DNA of 37,771 nucleotides, taken from Chloroflexota bacterium. GTDB lineage: Bacteria; Chloroflexota; Limnocylindria; Limnocylindrales; CSP1-4. Below, in pieces: positions 26,319-36,927 of the stretch (positions are counted from its first letter, which is position 1; every line of letters begins with the position of its first letter). The DNA lies in the NCBI GenBank assembly GCA_021783595.1, contig JAJXTS010000007.1, positions 1 to 37,771 of the forward strand, in the 5' to 3' direction. Both the position numbers and the translations under genes were made by a program. The notes under the pieces are model-generated. The model was not told where the DNA came from and made no database searches. It saw only the letters and a list, made by a program, of their open reading frames with translations.

Positions 26319-26322
<4 letters not shown>
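25156..26322 (-). CDS. Peptide ABC importer ATPase, OppF/DppF type (system 3)
   Basis: 388 residues, starting at GTG 26322 (GTGA overlap with the OppD stop). The first 30 residues are a Pro/Ala/Thr-rich leader, then [16 protein letters not shown]. Walker [11 protein letters not shown]-loop [15 protein letters not shown], signature SGGQRQRI, Walker B FIVCDEP/SALD; the H-loop reads IAHNLAVV with Asn where Asp is usual after the His. The four C-terminal cysteines are present ([16 protein letters not shown]). An insertion around [15 protein letters not shown] lies between Walker A and the Q-loop. Closest paralog in the window is the system 1 OppF. Confidence 0.95.
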
Positions 26323-27383
<1,061 letters not shown>

Positions 27384-27386
27384 CGA

Positions 27387-28331
27387 CTAGGCCTCGAGCT
27401 TCTGGCGCGGGTCGAGCGCGTCCCGGAGGCCGTCGCCGACGAAGCTGGCGGCGAGGACGACGAGGATCAGCGTGATCCCGGGGTAGTAGATCCACAGCGG
27501 CTGGCGGTAGAAGTAGTCCTGCGCCGCGGTGAGCATGTTGCCGAGGCTCGCGTCTGGGTCTCGGATGCCGTAGCCGAGGAACGACAGCGCCGCCTCGGTG
27601 ACCACCGCGTCCGCGATGCCCAGGGTCGCCGCCACGAGGACGGGCGCCATCGCGGACGGGACCATGTGGCGGATGATGATCCGCGAGTCGCTGGCGCCGA
27701 GCGCCTTGGCCGCCTGCACGAAGTCCGACTCGCGCAGGCGCAGGAACTCCGCCCGCACGAGCCGGGCGGCGGTCGTCCAGCCCGTGATGCCGATGGCGAT
27801 GATGATCACCATCATCGGCGGCACGATCCCGCCGATGAACGCGACCAGCATCAGGATCAGGAAGAAGCCCGGCAGCGACAGCACGATGTCCACGACGCGC
27901 ATCATCACGTTGTCGACGAGGCCGCCGGCGTAGCCGGAGATCGAGCCGAACGTGGTGCCGATGAGCGTGATGATCAGGACGGCGAAGAAGCCGATGATCA
28001 GCGACGTCTGGAGGCCCTTGGTCAGGCGGAAGAAGATGTTCCGGCCCAGATTGTCGTAGCCCAGCGGGGCGTCGATTGACACGGGATCCGTCGGGTGGTG
28101 GACCAGGCTCGTCCTGTACCAGGCGTCGCCGCCCACCATCGGGAACACGATCGCCGAGAACACGAGGAATGCCAGCAGCACCAGTCCGATGACCGCGGTG
28201 CGGTTGCGCAGGAAGCGCCGGCGAACCAGCTGCCAGTAGGTCTGGACGGCGACGAGGTCAACCTCGTCCGTGTCGGTCGAGGTGCTGGTGGGGCCGGCCG
28301 CGCCGGAGCGGATGCTCTCCGAGCTCGCCAC
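27387..28331 (-). CDS. Peptide ABC importer permease, OppC/DppC type (system 3)
   Basis: 314-residue permease. A soluble N-terminal stretch of about 45 residues rich in Ser, Thr and Asp precedes the first helix ([22 protein letters not shown]). External block [33 protein letters not shown] is the OppC hallmark; EAA loop [25 protein letters not shown]-terminus [20 protein letters not shown] at 28331 has AGGAGG upstream that partly overlaps the end of oppB. Confidence 0.94.
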   Translation of the reverse strand: MASSESIRSGAAGPTSTSTDTDEVDLVAVQTYWQLVRRRFLRNRTAVIGLVLLAFLVFSAIVFPMVGGDAWYRTSLVHHPTDPVSIDAPLGYDNLGRNIFFRLTKGLQTSLIIGFFAVLIITLIGTTFGSISGYAGGLVDNVMMRVVDIVLSLPGFFLILMLVAFIGGIVPPMMVIIIAIGITGWTTAARLVRAEFLRLRESDFVQAAKALGASDSRIIIRHMVPSAMAPVLVAATLGIADAVVTEAALSFLGYGIRDPDASLGNMLTAAQDYFYRQPLWIYYPGITLILVVLAASFVGDGLRDALDPRQKLEA

Positions 28332-28344
28332 GGATCTTGCCCTC

Positions 28345-29307
28345 CTAATAGTGGATCCGTGGATCGACGACCCCGTACAGGACGTCGGCCAAGAGGTTGC
28401 CGAGGATCACCATCATGCCGCCGATCATGGTCACGGCCAGCACCACCGGGTAGTCGCGGTCGCCGACGGCCTGCACGCCAAGCCAGCCGAGGCCGGGCCA
28501 CGAGAACACGGTCTCCGTGATCGCGGCGCCTGACAGCAGCGTGGGAATGGTCAGCCCGAGGAGGGTCACGATCGGGATGAGCGCATTGCGCAGGGCGTGG
28601 CGACCGATGACACGGGCGGGGCCAAGACCCTTGGCGCGGGCCGTGCGCACATAGTCCTGGCGCAACACCTCGAGCATCGAGGCGCGCATGTAGCGGCTCC
28701 AGCCGGCCACGGACACGACCGCCAGCGTGGACACGGGCAGGATGAGGTGGGCGATCATGTCGGGAATGTCACCCTGCTTGCCGAGCGTGTTCTGCCCGTA
28801 CAGCGGGAGCCACTTGAGCTGGACCGAGAAGAACTGCTTGAGGATCAGGCCCAGCCAGAACGTCGGCATCGCGTAGCCGATGGTCTCGAAGGTGGTGATG
28901 ATCCGGTCGGCCCAGCTGTACTGCTTGACCGCCTGCAGGATCCCGATGGGGATCGCGAGCAGCATCGACACGACCAGCGACGTGCCCATCAGCAGCAGCG
29001 TGCTCGGGGCGCGTCCGAAGATCTTGTCCCGGACCGGGAGCCCGTCCGTGAAGGAGTAGCCCCAGGCCGTGCTGTTGAACGGGAACGACCAGAAGTGCGT
29101 GAACCAGTTCACGAACTGCACGGGCAGCGGCTGGTCGAGCCCGTAGACGCGGATGAGGTTCGCGATCGTCTGGGGGCTGACCCGTCCCGTGCGGAACTTG
29201 TCGATGGGCGAGCCCGGCGTCAGGTAGACGATCGCGAACGAGATGACCGAGATCCCGATGACGATCGGGATGGCCTGGATCAGGCGCCGGACGATGTACG
29301 TCACCAT
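28345..29307 (-). CDS. Peptide ABC importer permease, OppB/DppB type (system 3)
   Basis: 320-residue permease with the standard start YIVRRLIQAIPIVIGISVISFAIVYLTPGSP. The external loop lacks the cysteines seen in system 2 and contains FGRAPSTLLLMGTSLVVSMLLAIPIGILQAV. EAA loop RQDYVRTARAKGLGPARVIGRH; GAAITETVFSWPGLGWLGVQAV. ATG at 29307. Separated from its binding protein by 155 bases containing the strongest of the three hairpins. Confidence 0.94.
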   Translation of the reverse strand: MVTYIVRRLIQAIPIVIGISVISFAIVYLTPGSPIDKFRTGRVSPQTIANLIRVYGLDQPLPVQFVNWFTHFWSFPFNSTAWGYSFTDGLPVRDKIFGRAPSTLLLMGTSLVVSMLLAIPIGILQAVKQYSWADRIITTFETIGYAMPTFWLGLILKQFFSVQLKWLPLYGQNTLGKQGDIPDMIAHLILPVSTLAVVSVAGWSRYMRASMLEVLRQDYVRTARAKGLGPARVIGRHALRNALIPIVTLLGLTIPTLLSGAAITETVFSWPGLGWLGVQAVGDRDYPVVLAVTMIGGMMVILGNLLADVLYGVVDPRIHY

Positions 29308-29396
29308 CGACTTCGATGCCTCGCTAAACGCAGTGTCCGACCCAGGCTGCCGCTTGGAAGCGGCCGGTCAAGGGGAGAGGGGCGCAAGGTGCGGCA

Positions 29397-29430
29397 CGTC
29401 CGGGGCGGGCCTCGCAGCCCGCCCCGGACG
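29397..29430 (-). repeat. Perfect hairpin between binding protein and permease genes (system 3)
   Basis: A 14-bp perfect inverted repeat (29397-29410 with 29417-29430) and a 6-base loop, 32 bases after the binding-protein stop and 89 bases before the OppB start. No U-run follows on the minus strand. The longest stem of the three equivalent hairpins. Confidence 0.7.
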
Positions 29431-29462
29431 GTTTCGTCACGCGCCTGGGACGCGCCTGCGGC

Positions 29463-31499
29463 TTACTGGGCGGCGACCTTCCAGGTGTCGCTGTTCCAGT
29501 AGTAGAGCGGGCTCGTCAAGTCGATCGTGCCGTCGGTCACAACGGAGTTGGTGCCGCCGGTGATCGCCTTGGACAGGGCCGCGTAGCCCTTGTCCGCCCA
29601 CAGGAAGTAGTACGGGACGTCGTTGTGGACGATCGTCTGGAACTGCGCGTAGATCGTCTTGCGCTGCGCCTGGTCCGTCGTCTGGCGGCCCTGGATGAGC
29701 AGCGCGTCAGCCTGCTTGTTGCACCAGCCGACGAAGTTGTTCGCGTCCGGGTTGGCCTTGGTCACGATCTGGTCGCAGCCGAAGATCGAGCTGTCGTCGG
29801 GGTCGAGGGCTGTGGACCAGCCGCCGAGGTAGGTCTCGAACTTGTTGGGGTACGACAGGAGCGGCAGGAGGACGGTCGAGAAGTCGGCCGGATCCACCTT
29901 GACCTCGATGCCGCACTGCTTGAGCTGGTCGGCCGCGAGGTTCGCGAAGTTGATGCGCTGCTGCTTGCCCGAGCGGACGTACAGCGTGGTGGACAGCCGC
30001 TGGCCGCCCTTCGCATAGATGCCGTCCGAGCCGAGCGTCCAGCCGGAGGACTCGATCAGCGACTTGGCCTTGGCCACGTCGAGCGTGTACTTCGGCACGT
30101 TCGGGTCGAAGGCCCACGAGGCCGGCGGCACGTTCGCGTAGACCGGCACGCCCTGGCCGTCCGTCGCCTGCGCGACGGTGGCGTCGTGGTCGATGCACAT
30201 GGTGAACGCCTGGCGCAGGTTCAGGTCGCTGTAGATGTGACCCGGGCGCAGGTTGAACGCGATGAAGTAGTAGCCGAAGTCCGCGTAGCTGGCGATCTGG
30301 AGGTTCGGGTCGTTCTGGAGCGCCGTCAGCGCGTCCGAGACGACCGCGTACAGCCAGTTGACGTCACCCTTCTGGAGGGCGGCGGCGCCGGAGGCGGAGT
30401 CCTTGATGATCGGGTAGTAGAAGTTGGCCGGGGCGACGGGGCCGGCGTAGTAGGTCGGGTTGGCCTTCAGCTGGACGGACTGCCCGGTCTGGTAGCTCAC
30501 GAACGAGTACGGGCCGGTGCCGATCGGGTGCTGCTGGAAGTCCAGCAGGCGGAAGGCTGCGGCGACCTGGTCGGTCTGCTGCGACTGCAGCGTGGTGTTG
30601 AGGTCAGTCAGGCCGTTGAACAGCGCCTGCCCGTAGGCGGAGTTGTCCGGCGTCCCGTCGGCCTTCACGTAGAGGTTCTTGTCGAGCTGGCCGACCAGCT
30701 GCACGCCCGCGCCGGTGAGCGCCGTCTCCATGTCGGAGACGTACGTGGCGTAGTCGCAGCTGCTCGGCTGGGTGGCGGACCCGTCGCAGGCCTTGTCCGT
30801 CGTCGCGGTGGAGACCTTCTCGTACAGGGTCTTGATCGCCGTGGCGTCGGTGTTCGCCGTCCCGCTCTGGAACTTCGCGAACGACGCCATGACCGCCGCC
30901 TGCGGCATGATCGGCGTCGGCAGGTCCGTCACGAGGAACGGCGCGAACTTGGCCTTCAGGGTGAAGACCACGGTCTGCGGGTCCGGCGCCGCGACCGAGG
31001 CGACGTTCGTCTGGATGTCCGAGCAGAAGCTCGGGATGAAGGTGCAGTTCTTGGAGGCGGCCAGATCGAACGTGAACTTCACGTCAGCCGACGAGAAGTC
31101 CGAGCCGTCCTGCCACTTGATGCCGCTCTTGAGCTTGATGGTCCAGGTGAGGCCGTCGGCGCTGACCTGCGGCAGGTCCGTCGCCATGTCCGGGACGACC
31201 GCGAGCTTGTTGTTGACGCGGTACATGCCCGTGTAGATCTGGCCGACGATGTAGCTCGTCGGCAGGTCCGTGTACGCGAGCGAGAAGTACGTCGGCTCCG
31301 CGTCCATGACCATCTTGAGGTCACCGGACGCCGCCGCGGCGGACGCTGACGGCGCTGTGGACGCCGCCGCTGACGGCGCCGTGGACGCCGCCGTGGACGG
31401 GGCAGTGCTGGCTGCCGGCGACGCCGTGGAGCTGCCGCAGGCAGACACCACGATGGCGAACGCGCCGAGCAGGCCGAGGTACCGCCTTCTCAACGTCAT
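29463..31499 (-). CDS. Peptide-binding lipoprotein, SBP family 5, with a large insertion (system 3)
   Basis: 678-residue binding lipoprotein, the longest of the set. Signal peptide with lipobox VSAC (lipid Cys C21) and an Ala/Ser/Thr/Pro linker to about residue 58. Usual blocks follow: GLTWTIKLKSGIKWQDGSDFSSADV (about 115-140), PDPQTVVFTLKAKFAPFL, and HPIGTGPYSFVSYQTGQ (324-340). About 110 residues (214-323), with two cysteines, lie between the end of the first segment and GTGPY, where relatives have a short loop. Extra cysteines sit at 152 and 159. The frame is open for 36 codons upstream, but ATG 31499 has AGGAGGAGGAAGG and starts the signal peptide. Ligand unknown. Confidence 0.95.
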   Translation of the reverse strand: MTLRRRYLGLLGAFAIVVSACGSSTASPAASTAPSTAASTAPSAAASTAPSASAAAASGDLKMVMDAEPTYFSLAYTDLPTSYIVGQIYTGMYRVNNKLAVVPDMATDLPQVSADGLTWTIKLKSGIKWQDGSDFSSADVKFTFDLAASKNCTFIPSFCSDIQTNVASVAAPDPQTVVFTLKAKFAPFLVTDLPTPIMPQAAVMASFAKFQSGTANTDATAIKTLYEKVSTATTDKACDGSATQPSSCDYATYVSDMETALTGAGVQLVGQLDKNLYVKADGTPDNSAYGQALFNGLTDLNTTLQSQQTDQVAAAFRLLDFQQHPIGTGPYSFVSYQTGQSVQLKANPTYYAGPVAPANFYYPIIKDSASGAAALQKGDVNWLYAVVSDALTALQNDPNLQIASYADFGYYFIAFNLRPGHIYSDLNLRQAFTMCIDHDATVAQATDGQGVPVYANVPPASWAFDPNVPKYTLDVAKAKSLIESSGWTLGSDGIYAKGGQRLSTTLYVRSGKQQRINFANLAADQLKQCGIEVKVDPADFSTVLLPLLSYPNKFETYLGGWSTALDPDDSSIFGCDQIVTKANPDANNFVGWCNKQADALLIQGRQTTDQAQRKTIYAQFQTIVHNDVPYYFLWADKGYAALSKAITGGTNSVVTDGTIDLTSPLYYWNSDTWKVAAQ

Positions 31500-31618
31500 C
31501 GACCTTCCTCCTCCTGGTTCCTGCCGACCCCTGGGCCGGCAGTGGCTGCCGGGCCTCGATGGGGGGCGGTTGTTCTCGTGCGCAGGCGGAACTGCCCGTC
31601 TGCGCACGGGCGTGGCGC

Positions 31619-31649
31619 ATTATAGGTGCGAGCGAAACGCGATCGTCAA
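31619..31649 (-). promoter_or_regulatory. Promoter of the system 3 importer operon
   Basis: A perfect -10 TATAAT (31619-31624) and -35 TTGACG (31644-31649) on the minus strand, with a 19-base spacer that is two longer than ideal. The transcript would start near 31612, giving a leader of about 112 bases before ATG 31499. This is the best sigma-70-like match I saw in the window. Confidence 0.7.
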
Positions 31650-31660
31650 TCTTCCGGCGC

Positions 31661-31689
31661 CATCCCGGGCCAACGCTCGGCCCGGGATG
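31661..31689 (-). terminator. Stem-loop after gcvPB, possible terminator
   Basis: An 11-bp perfect inverted repeat (31661-31671 with 31679-31689), 7-base loop, 15 bases after the gcvPB stop and 11 bases from the -35 of the next operon. There is no T-run on the minus strand, so it may be a weak or factor-assisted terminator that separates the glycine cleavage and importer operons. Confidence 0.5.
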
Positions 31690-31704
31690 CGGTGGCTGTC
31701 GGCC

Positions 31705-33201
31705 TCAGTTGCCGCAGGGGCGCTCGGCGCCCGTCATGCCTCGCCAGCGCAGGTTCGGCTGGCGGGCGGCCGTCGCCTCGTCGAGACGGCGGACCGGGGC
31801 GTCGTGAGGGGCCGAGGTGACGATCTCCGGGTCCGTCTCCGCCTCGCGGGCGATCTCGATCAGCGCGTCCACGAAGCGGTCGATCGTCTCGAGCGACTCC
31901 GTCTCGGTCGGCTCGATGAGCATCCCCTCCTCGACCGTGAGCGGGAAGTAGATCGTCGGCGGGTGGTACCCCTTGTCGATCAGCCGCTTCGCGATGTCGA
32001 GGGTGCGGACGCCCGTGCGGTGCTTGATCTCCGACGCGGACGCCACGAACTCGTGCTTGCAGGCTCGCTCGAAGGGCACGTGGTACGTGCCGGCGAGGCG
32101 CGCCTTCATGTAGTTCGCCGCGAGGACCGCGTCGTCGCTCACCTCGCGGAGCGCGGTGCCGTGCGCCCGCAGGTATGCGTACGCGCGGACGAGGACGCCG
32201 GTGCTGCCGAAGAAGCTGCGCACCCGGCCGATCGAGGTCGGACGCTCCCCGTCCCGCTCGAGGCGGAACGAGCCGTCCGCCTCGCGCACGACGCGCGGGC
32301 TGGGCAGGAACGGCACAAGGACCTCGCGGACGCCGACGGGCCCGGCACCGGGGCCGCCGCCGCCGTGCGGCGTGCTGAACGTCTTGTGGACGTTGAAGTG
32401 CATCACGTCGAACCCGGCCTCGCCCGGCCGGAACCGGCCGAGGATCGCGTTGAGGTTCGCCCCGTCCATGTAGGCGAGCGCGCCCGCGGCGTGCGTGGCC
32501 TGGAGGAGCTCCCCCACCCGGGCCTCGAACAGCCCCAGCGTGGACGGGTTGGTGATCATGATCGCCGCGGTCCTCGGGCCGAGGGCGGCCCGGAAGGCCT
32601 CCACGTCCACCCCGCCGTCCGGGGCGGACGGGATCGTGACCGTCTTGAAGCCGGCCATCGAGGCCGTCGCCGGGTTGGTGCCGTGGCTGGAGTCCGGGAC
32701 CAGGACCTCCGTCCGCTCCAGGTCGCCCCGCGAGCGGTGGTACGCCCTAACCATCAGGATGCCGGTCAGCTCGCCCTGGGCGCCGGCGGCCGGCTGGAGC
32801 GTCACCGCGGCCATGCCGCTGACCTCGGCCAGCATGGCCTCGAGTTCCCACAGCATCTGGAGCGTGCCCTGGGCGGCGGCGGCGGGGGCCAGCGGGTGGA
32901 GACCGGCGAACCCCGGCAGGCGCGCCGCCCACTCGTTCAGCTTGGGGTTGTACTTCATGGTGCACGAGCCAAGCGGATAGAAGCCCGCGTCCACCGAGTA
33001 GTTGAGCGCAGACAGGTTCACGAAGTGGCGAACCACCTCGGACTCCGCCAGTTCCGGCAGCGCCGCCGGGGTGGCCCGACGGGCAGAGGCCGGGACCCGG
33101 TCCAGGGCGCCGGGCGCCGGGTGCGGGATCTTCCCCCCGCCGCGACCGGGCCGCGACAGCTCGAAGATCGTGGGCTGCAGCTTCTCGCCGACGACGCTCA
33201 C
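31705..33201 (-). CDS. gcvPB: Glycine dehydrogenase (decarboxylating) subunit 2, P-protein beta
   Basis: PLP-carrying half of the split P protein. With GcvPA it decarboxylates glycine and loads aminomethyl on lipoyl-GcvH. 498 residues. [14 protein letters not shown] is near 75-88, [12 protein letters not shown] follows, and the PLP lysine is K273 in [17 protein letters not shown]. The C-terminal [19 protein letters not shown] is typical. The frame is open upstream, but the start is GTG at 33201, whose GTGA overlaps the gcvPA stop with GGGAGGTG just before it. Split P proteins are usual in Gram-positive and thermophile lineages rather than in E. coli. Confidence 0.96.
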   Translation of the reverse strand: MSVVGEKLQPTIFELSRPGRGGGKIPHPAPGALDRVPASARRATPAALPELAESEVVRHFVNLSALNYSVDAGFYPLGSCTMKYNPKLNEWAARLPGFAGLHPLAPAAAAQGTLQMLWELEAMLAEVSGMAAVTLQPAAGAQGELTGILMVRAYHRSRGDLERTEVLVPDSSHGTNPATASMAGFKTVTIPSAPDGGVDVEAFRAALGPRTAAIMITNPSTLGLFEARVGELLQATHAAGALAYMDGANLNAILGRFRPGEAGFDVMHFNVHKTFSTPHGGGGPGAGPVGVREVLVPFLPSPRVVREADGSFRLERDGERPTSIGRVRSFFGSTGVLVRAYAYLRAHGTALREVSDDAVLAANYMKARLAGTYHVPFERACKHEFVASASEIKHRTGVRTLDIAKRLIDKGYHPPTIYFPLTVEEGMLIEPTETESLETIDRFVDALIEIAREAETDPEIVTSAPHDAPVRRLDEATAARQPNLRWRGMTGAERPCGN

Positions 33202-34556
33202 GCGACACCTCCCGCCAGCTCGGCGCGGAGCGCGTCCGCGAAGGCGGCGATCTCGGCCGGGGTGGTGACCTCGGTCGCGCACACCAGCAGCCCGTCGGCA
33301 AGCGACGGGTCGTCCGGGACAAGGTCCGCGAGCGGGATCCCGGCCAGCACGCCGCGATCGAGAAGCCGGGCGTGAACCGCCCGGGCGCTGGGGACGCGGA
33401 CGGCGAACTCGTTGAGATACGGGCCGGCGTGGAGCCTCGGCGCCCCTGCCGCGGCAAGGGCCAGCTCAAGCTCCGACGCCCGCTGGGCGCCCAGGGCCGC
33501 CACGTCGCGGAGCCCGTGCGGGCCGATCGCGGCGAGGTAGATGGCCGCGGCCAGCGCGAGCAGCGCCTGATTGGTGCAGATGTTGGACGCCGCGCGCTCG
33601 CGGCGGATGTCCTGCTCGCGGGCGCGCATCGTCATCACGAACGCGCGCTTGCCGTCCACGTCCCGGGTCAGGCCAACCAGCCGGCCGGGGATCTGGCGGA
33701 CCAGCGGCTCCTTGCACGCCACGATGCCCAGGTACGGCCCGCCGTACTGGAGCGGGATGCCGAGCGGCTGGCCCTCGCCGCAGGCGATGTCGGCGCCGGT
33801 CTCGCCAGGCGTCGCGAGGACGGCCAGCGAGACGGGCTCGATCACGTGCACGAACAGCGCGCCCGCCCGATGGGCGAGCCCGCCCACCCGGGGCAGGTCC
33901 TCGAGCAGGCCGAGCAGGTTCGGGTTCGCCGCCAGGACGCCGGCCACGGGGGTCCCGTCGGCCAGCATCGCCTCGAGCGCCGCCAGGTCCGTGGTGCCCT
34001 CGGCGGACAGGGGCACGTCGTCCACGAGCAGGCCCGCGCCGTCGGCGTAGGTCTGGAGCGTCTGGCGATAGTGCGGGTGGACCCCGCGCGACACGAGGAT
34101 CCGTCCGCGGCCGGTGGCGCGGCACGTCATGAGGGCCGCCTCGGCCGTTGCGGCCCCGCCGTCGTAGTGCGACGCCGAGACCACGTCCATCGCCGTCAGC
34201 TCGGCGAGGAGGCTCTGGTACTCGTAGATGGACTGGAGCGTCCCCTGGCTGATCTCGGGCTGGTACGGCGTGTAGGCCGTGTACCACTCGCCGCGGATCA
34301 GCATCTGGTCCACTGCGGCCGGGGTCCAGTGGCGATAGGCGCCGGCGCCGAGGAAGCTCGCGAGGTCCGTCCGGTTCCGGGCGGCGAGGCCCGTCAGGCG
34401 GGCGGAGAGCTCGAGCTCGGGCTCGGGCGGGTCAAGGCGGAGCGGGCCGGCGCGAAGCGCCTCGGGGATGTCGTCGAAGAGCCGGTCAACCGAGTCGACG
34501 CCGATCGTCTCCAGCATTCGCGCCCGGTCGTCCGCGCCGTGCGGACCGTAGGGCAT
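33198..34556 (-). CDS. gcvPA: Glycine dehydrogenase (decarboxylating) subunit 1, P-protein alpha
   Basis: 452 residues, the PLP-lacking half of the split P protein. It opens with [28 protein letters not shown] and has [18 protein letters not shown], then [34 protein letters not shown] and the [23 protein letters not shown] segment. All are typical of GcvPA. Start ATG 34556 is one base past the gcvH stop. The overlap with gcvPB suggests coupled, equal translation. Confidence 0.96.
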   Translation of the reverse strand: MPYGPHGADDRARMLETIGVDSVDRLFDDIPEALRAGPLRLDPPEPELELSARLTGLAARNRTDLASFLGAGAYRHWTPAAVDQMLIRGEWYTAYTPYQPEISQGTLQSIYEYQSLLAELTAMDVVSASHYDGGAATAEAALMTCRATGRGRILVSRGVHPHYRQTLQTYADGAGLLVDDVPLSAEGTTDLAALEAMLADGTPVAGVLAANPNLLGLLEDLPRVGGLAHRAGALFVHVIEPVSLAVLATPGETGADIACGEGQPLGIPLQYGGPYLGIVACKEPLVRQIPGRLVGLTRDVDGKRAFVMTMRAREQDIRRERAASNICTNQALLALAAAIYLAAIGPHGLRDVAALGAQRASELELALAAAGAPRLHAGPYLNEFAVRVPSARAVHARLLDRGVLAGIPLADLVPDDPSLADGLLVCATEVTTPAEIAAFADALRAELAGGVA

Positions 34557-34557
34557 C

Positions 34558-34938
34558 TCAGGCCTCGGCCGTCAGCTGCTCGTAGGCGGCGGCGTCAAGC
34601 AGCCCGTCCACCTGCGCGGCGTCGGCCAGCTTGACGCGGAGCATCCAGCCCTCGCCGTACGGGTCCGAGTTGACCAGCTCCGGCTGGCCGCCGAGCGCGT
34701 CGTTGGCGGCGACCACGTCGCCCGAAACGGGGGCGAACAGGTCGGACACCGCCTTGACCGACTCGACCACGCCGAAGGTGGCGTGCTGAGCGAGGGTGCG
34801 CCCGACGGCGGGCAGCTCCACGAAGACCACGTCGCCCAGCTGGTGGGCCGCGAACTCCGTGATGCCCACGACGGCCTCGTCGCCCTCGACGCGAACCCAC
34901 TCGTGCTCCTTGGTGAAACGCAGATCAGCCGGGACCAT
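34558..34938 (-). CDS. gcvH: Glycine cleavage system H protein
   Basis: Lipoyl carrier that shuttles the aminomethyl group between the P, T and L proteins. 126 residues, the normal size. Starts [21 protein letters not shown]. The lipoylation lysine is K62 in [18 protein letters not shown], followed by [17 protein letters not shown] at 34938 with AAGGAG about 11 bases upstream. No lipoate ligase or LipA/LipB gene and no L protein is in the window, so lipoylation and dihydrolipoyl dehydrogenase must come from elsewhere. Confidence 0.97.
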   Translation of the reverse strand: MVPADLRFTKEHEWVRVEGDEAVVGITEFAAHQLGDVVFVELPAVGRTLAQHATFGVVESVKAVSDLFAPVSGDVVAANDALGGQPELVNSDPYGEGWMLRVKLADAAQVDGLLDAAAYEQLTAEA

Positions 34939-35021
34939 GAGGTAGCGCTCCTTGTTGGCAGTGCGGCCCGAGCGCGCGCCGGGGCGCGTCGGGGCGGGGG
35001 CAGGAAATTGGCGCCGGGAGA

Positions 35022-36137
35022 TCAGCTCGGGCGCTTGTAGAACGGCAGCGGCACGACCTCGGCGGGGACCGAGGCACCGCGGATCTCAACCGCAACCATC
35101 GTACCGATTTCGGCCTGCGGCGTGGGCACGTACGCCATGGCGATGGCCTTGCCCAGGGTGGGCGACATGGTGCCCGAGGTGACGGTGCCGGCCGCGACGC
35201 CGTCCACCAGCACGGGGTACCCGTGGCGGGCGATCCCGCGATCACGCAGGACGAGCCCGACGAGGCGTCGCGCCGTGCCGTCCCGAGCCACCTGCTCGAG
35301 CGCCTCGCGCCCGACGAACGGACCGGGCTTGCCGAGCTTCACCACGCGGCCGAGGCTGGCCTCGTAGGGGTTCGTGGCCCGGTCCAGCTCGTTGCCGTAC
35401 AGGGGCATGCCGGCCTCCAGGCGAAGCGTGTCGCGGGCGCCGAGCCCGACCGCCACCAGGCCGTGGGGCTGCCCTGCCGCGTACAGGGCGTCCCAGACCT
35501 CGTGCACCCGAGCCACGTCCACGAAGACCTCGAACCCGTCCTCGCCCGTGTAGCCGGTCCGCGCGACCATCGCCGGGACGCCGGCCACCGAGCCCTCGGC
35601 GATGCCGTAGTAGTGGATGGCGGCGGGGTCGATGTCCGCGAGCGGGCGCAGGATGGCCATCGACCGCGGGCCCTGGACGGCGACCAGGCCGGTGGCAAGG
35701 GAGCGGTCGTCCAGCACGGCCTTGAAGCCGTCGAGCCGGTGGACCAGCGCGTCCGACACGGTCCGGGCGTTCGAGGCGTTCGCGACCACCATGAAGCGGT
35801 CCGGGCCGAGGCGGTAGACGATCAGGTCGTCGAGGAGGCCGCCGTCCTCGCCGCAGATCATGGAGTAGTGGGCCCGGCCGAGCGCGAGCGAGGGCGGGTC
35901 GGTCACCAGGGCGGCGGCGAGGGCGGCGCCCGCCTCGGGGCCCTCCACCACGAGCTCGCCCATGTGCGACAGGTCGAACAGGCCGGCGGCCGAGCGCGTG
36001 GCCCGGTGCTCCTCGAGGATCCCGGCGTACTGGATGGGCATCAGCCACCCGGCGAAGTCCACGATCTTGGCGCCGAGCGCCTCGTGGCGGTCCAGGAGCG
36101 GGGTGGGCTGGGGCGCGGGGGCGGGGCTGTCAGTCAT
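35022..36137 (-). CDS. gcvT: Aminomethyltransferase, glycine cleavage T protein
   Basis: Transfers the methylene group from GcvH to tetrahydrofolate and releases ammonia. 371 residues. Conserved runs are [26 protein letters not shown] at the N-terminus, [16 protein letters not shown], the folate-site run [15 protein letters not shown], and [15 protein letters not shown]. The C-terminal barrel ends [18 protein letters not shown] and [11 protein letters not shown] 36137 overlaps the NUDIX gene stop as ATGA. The gap to gcvH is 83 bases and holds no gene. Confidence 0.97.
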   Translation of the reverse strand: MTDSPAPAPQPTPLLDRHEALGAKIVDFAGWLMPIQYAGILEEHRATRSAAGLFDLSHMGELVVEGPEAGAALAAALVTDPPSLALGRAHYSMICGEDGGLLDDLIVYRLGPDRFMVVANASNARTVSDALVHRLDGFKAVLDDRSLATGLVAVQGPRSMAILRPLADIDPAAIHYYGIAEGSVAGVPAMVARTGYTGEDGFEVFVDVARVHEVWDALYAAGQPHGLVAVGLGARDTLRLEAGMPLYGNELDRATNPYEASLGRVVKLGKPGPFVGREALEQVARDGTARRLVGLVLRDRGIARHGYPVLVDGVAAGTVTSGTMSPTLGKAIAMAYVPTPQAEIGTMVAVEIRGASVPAEVVPLPFYKRPS

Positions 36138-36742
36138 GCGTCCGGGGTCTCCTGTGATTGGCCGGCGGCGGGGAACGGCCCGCCGGCCGCTGCGGTGGCT
36201 GCTCGGGCGACAAGCGCCCGCTCGGTCTGGAAGGTGAGGAGCGCGGCGGCGTCGTCGAAGCCGACCCAGCGCACCTCGTCGAATTCGTGGTCATGGCGCG
36301 CGAGGTCGCCCCCGACGGGCGCCATCAGGAAGTAGTGCACGGTCTTGTGGATGCGCGTCCGGCTCTGGACGAACGTGTAGGCGATGGAATCGAGGGGCCG
36401 GACGATCCGGACCAGCAGGCCGGTCTCCTCGGTCACCTCGCGGAGGGCGGTCTCCTCGGTGGTCTCGCCCGGGTTGGGCGTCCCCTTGGGGAGCGTCCAG
36501 GTGACCCCGTCCCGATCGCGCTTGCGGCAGCCGACCACCAACTGCGGCACGCCCTCGGAGAACCGGATCACGATCCCGCCCGCCGAGGTGGCGGTCCCCT
36601 CCCTTAGGCGCGCCACGCGGGGGCCAGGGACGGACGGCGGGGTCCGGCCCCGCGGCCGGGGCTCGTCCAGGACATCCCCGCGGTACCCGACGGCCGGCCG
36701 AGGCCGGCCGCGCGGTCCGCCTCGATGACCGGGGCTCGCCAC
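36134..36742 (-). CDS. NUDIX hydrolase
   Basis: Hydrolase of nucleoside diphosphates linked to another group X; the substrate cannot be set from sequence. The NUDIX box G-x5-E-x7-RE-x2-EE-x-G is complete at 87-109 (GTPNPGETTEETALREVTEETGL) when counted from the longest start. The fold runs from TSAGGIVIRF to FDDAAALLTFQTERALV, about 130 residues, as in MutT/Ap4A-type proteins. The start is uncertain: GTG 36742 gives 202 residues with a Pro/Gly/Arg-rich N-terminus; GTG 36616 gives 160 and begins just before the fold. Neither has a good ribosome site. It overlaps gcvT by ATGA, so it heads the glycine cleavage operon. Confidence 0.88.
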   Translation of the reverse strand: MASPGHRGGPRGRPRPAVGYRGDVLDEPRPRGRTPPSVPGPRVARLREGTATSAGGIVIRFSEGVPQLVVGCRKRDRDGVTWTLPKGTPNPGETTEETALREVTEETGLLVRIVRPLDSIAYTFVQSRTRIHKTVHYFLMAPVGGDLARHDHEFDEVRWVGFDDAAALLTFQTERALVARAATAAAGGPFPAAGQSQETPDA

Positions 36743-36921
36743 GCGGCGCGCAGTTCAGCGAGGGGCCCGATCTCCGCGTGCCGCAGGACGGTCCGCCTCG
36801 ACGGGGCCGGCTGGAAGCGCGGCCCGATGCCGAGCCCGAGGCGACGCTCACGAGCCCGGGGGGTCGCGTGGGCATACCGGGCGGGCCATGCCCCGCGGAG
36901 GGCGGCGAGACTGTGCTGCAT
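36604..36921 (-). CDS. Doubtful small ORF, 105 codons, at the head of the NUDIX-gcv operon
   Basis: I do not recognise this product, which is basic and rich in Arg, Ala and Pro (begins MQHSLAALRGAWPARYAHA). Its ATG lies exactly where the promoter at 36928-36955 would start a leaderless message. Third-position GC is slightly higher than in the overlapping N-terminal part of the NUDIX frame. If it is real, its stop falls 13 bases inside a NUDIX gene starting at GTG 36616, giving coupled translation. If the NUDIX gene starts at 36742, the two overlap by 139 bases and this ORF is probably not translated. Confidence 0.3.
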   Translation of the reverse strand: MQHSLAALRGAWPARYAHATPRARERRLGLGIGPRFQPAPSRRTVLRHAEIGPLAELRAAWRAPVIEADRAAGLGRPSGTAGMSWTSPGRGAGPRRPSLAPAWRA

Positions 36922-36927
36922 GCCCTG

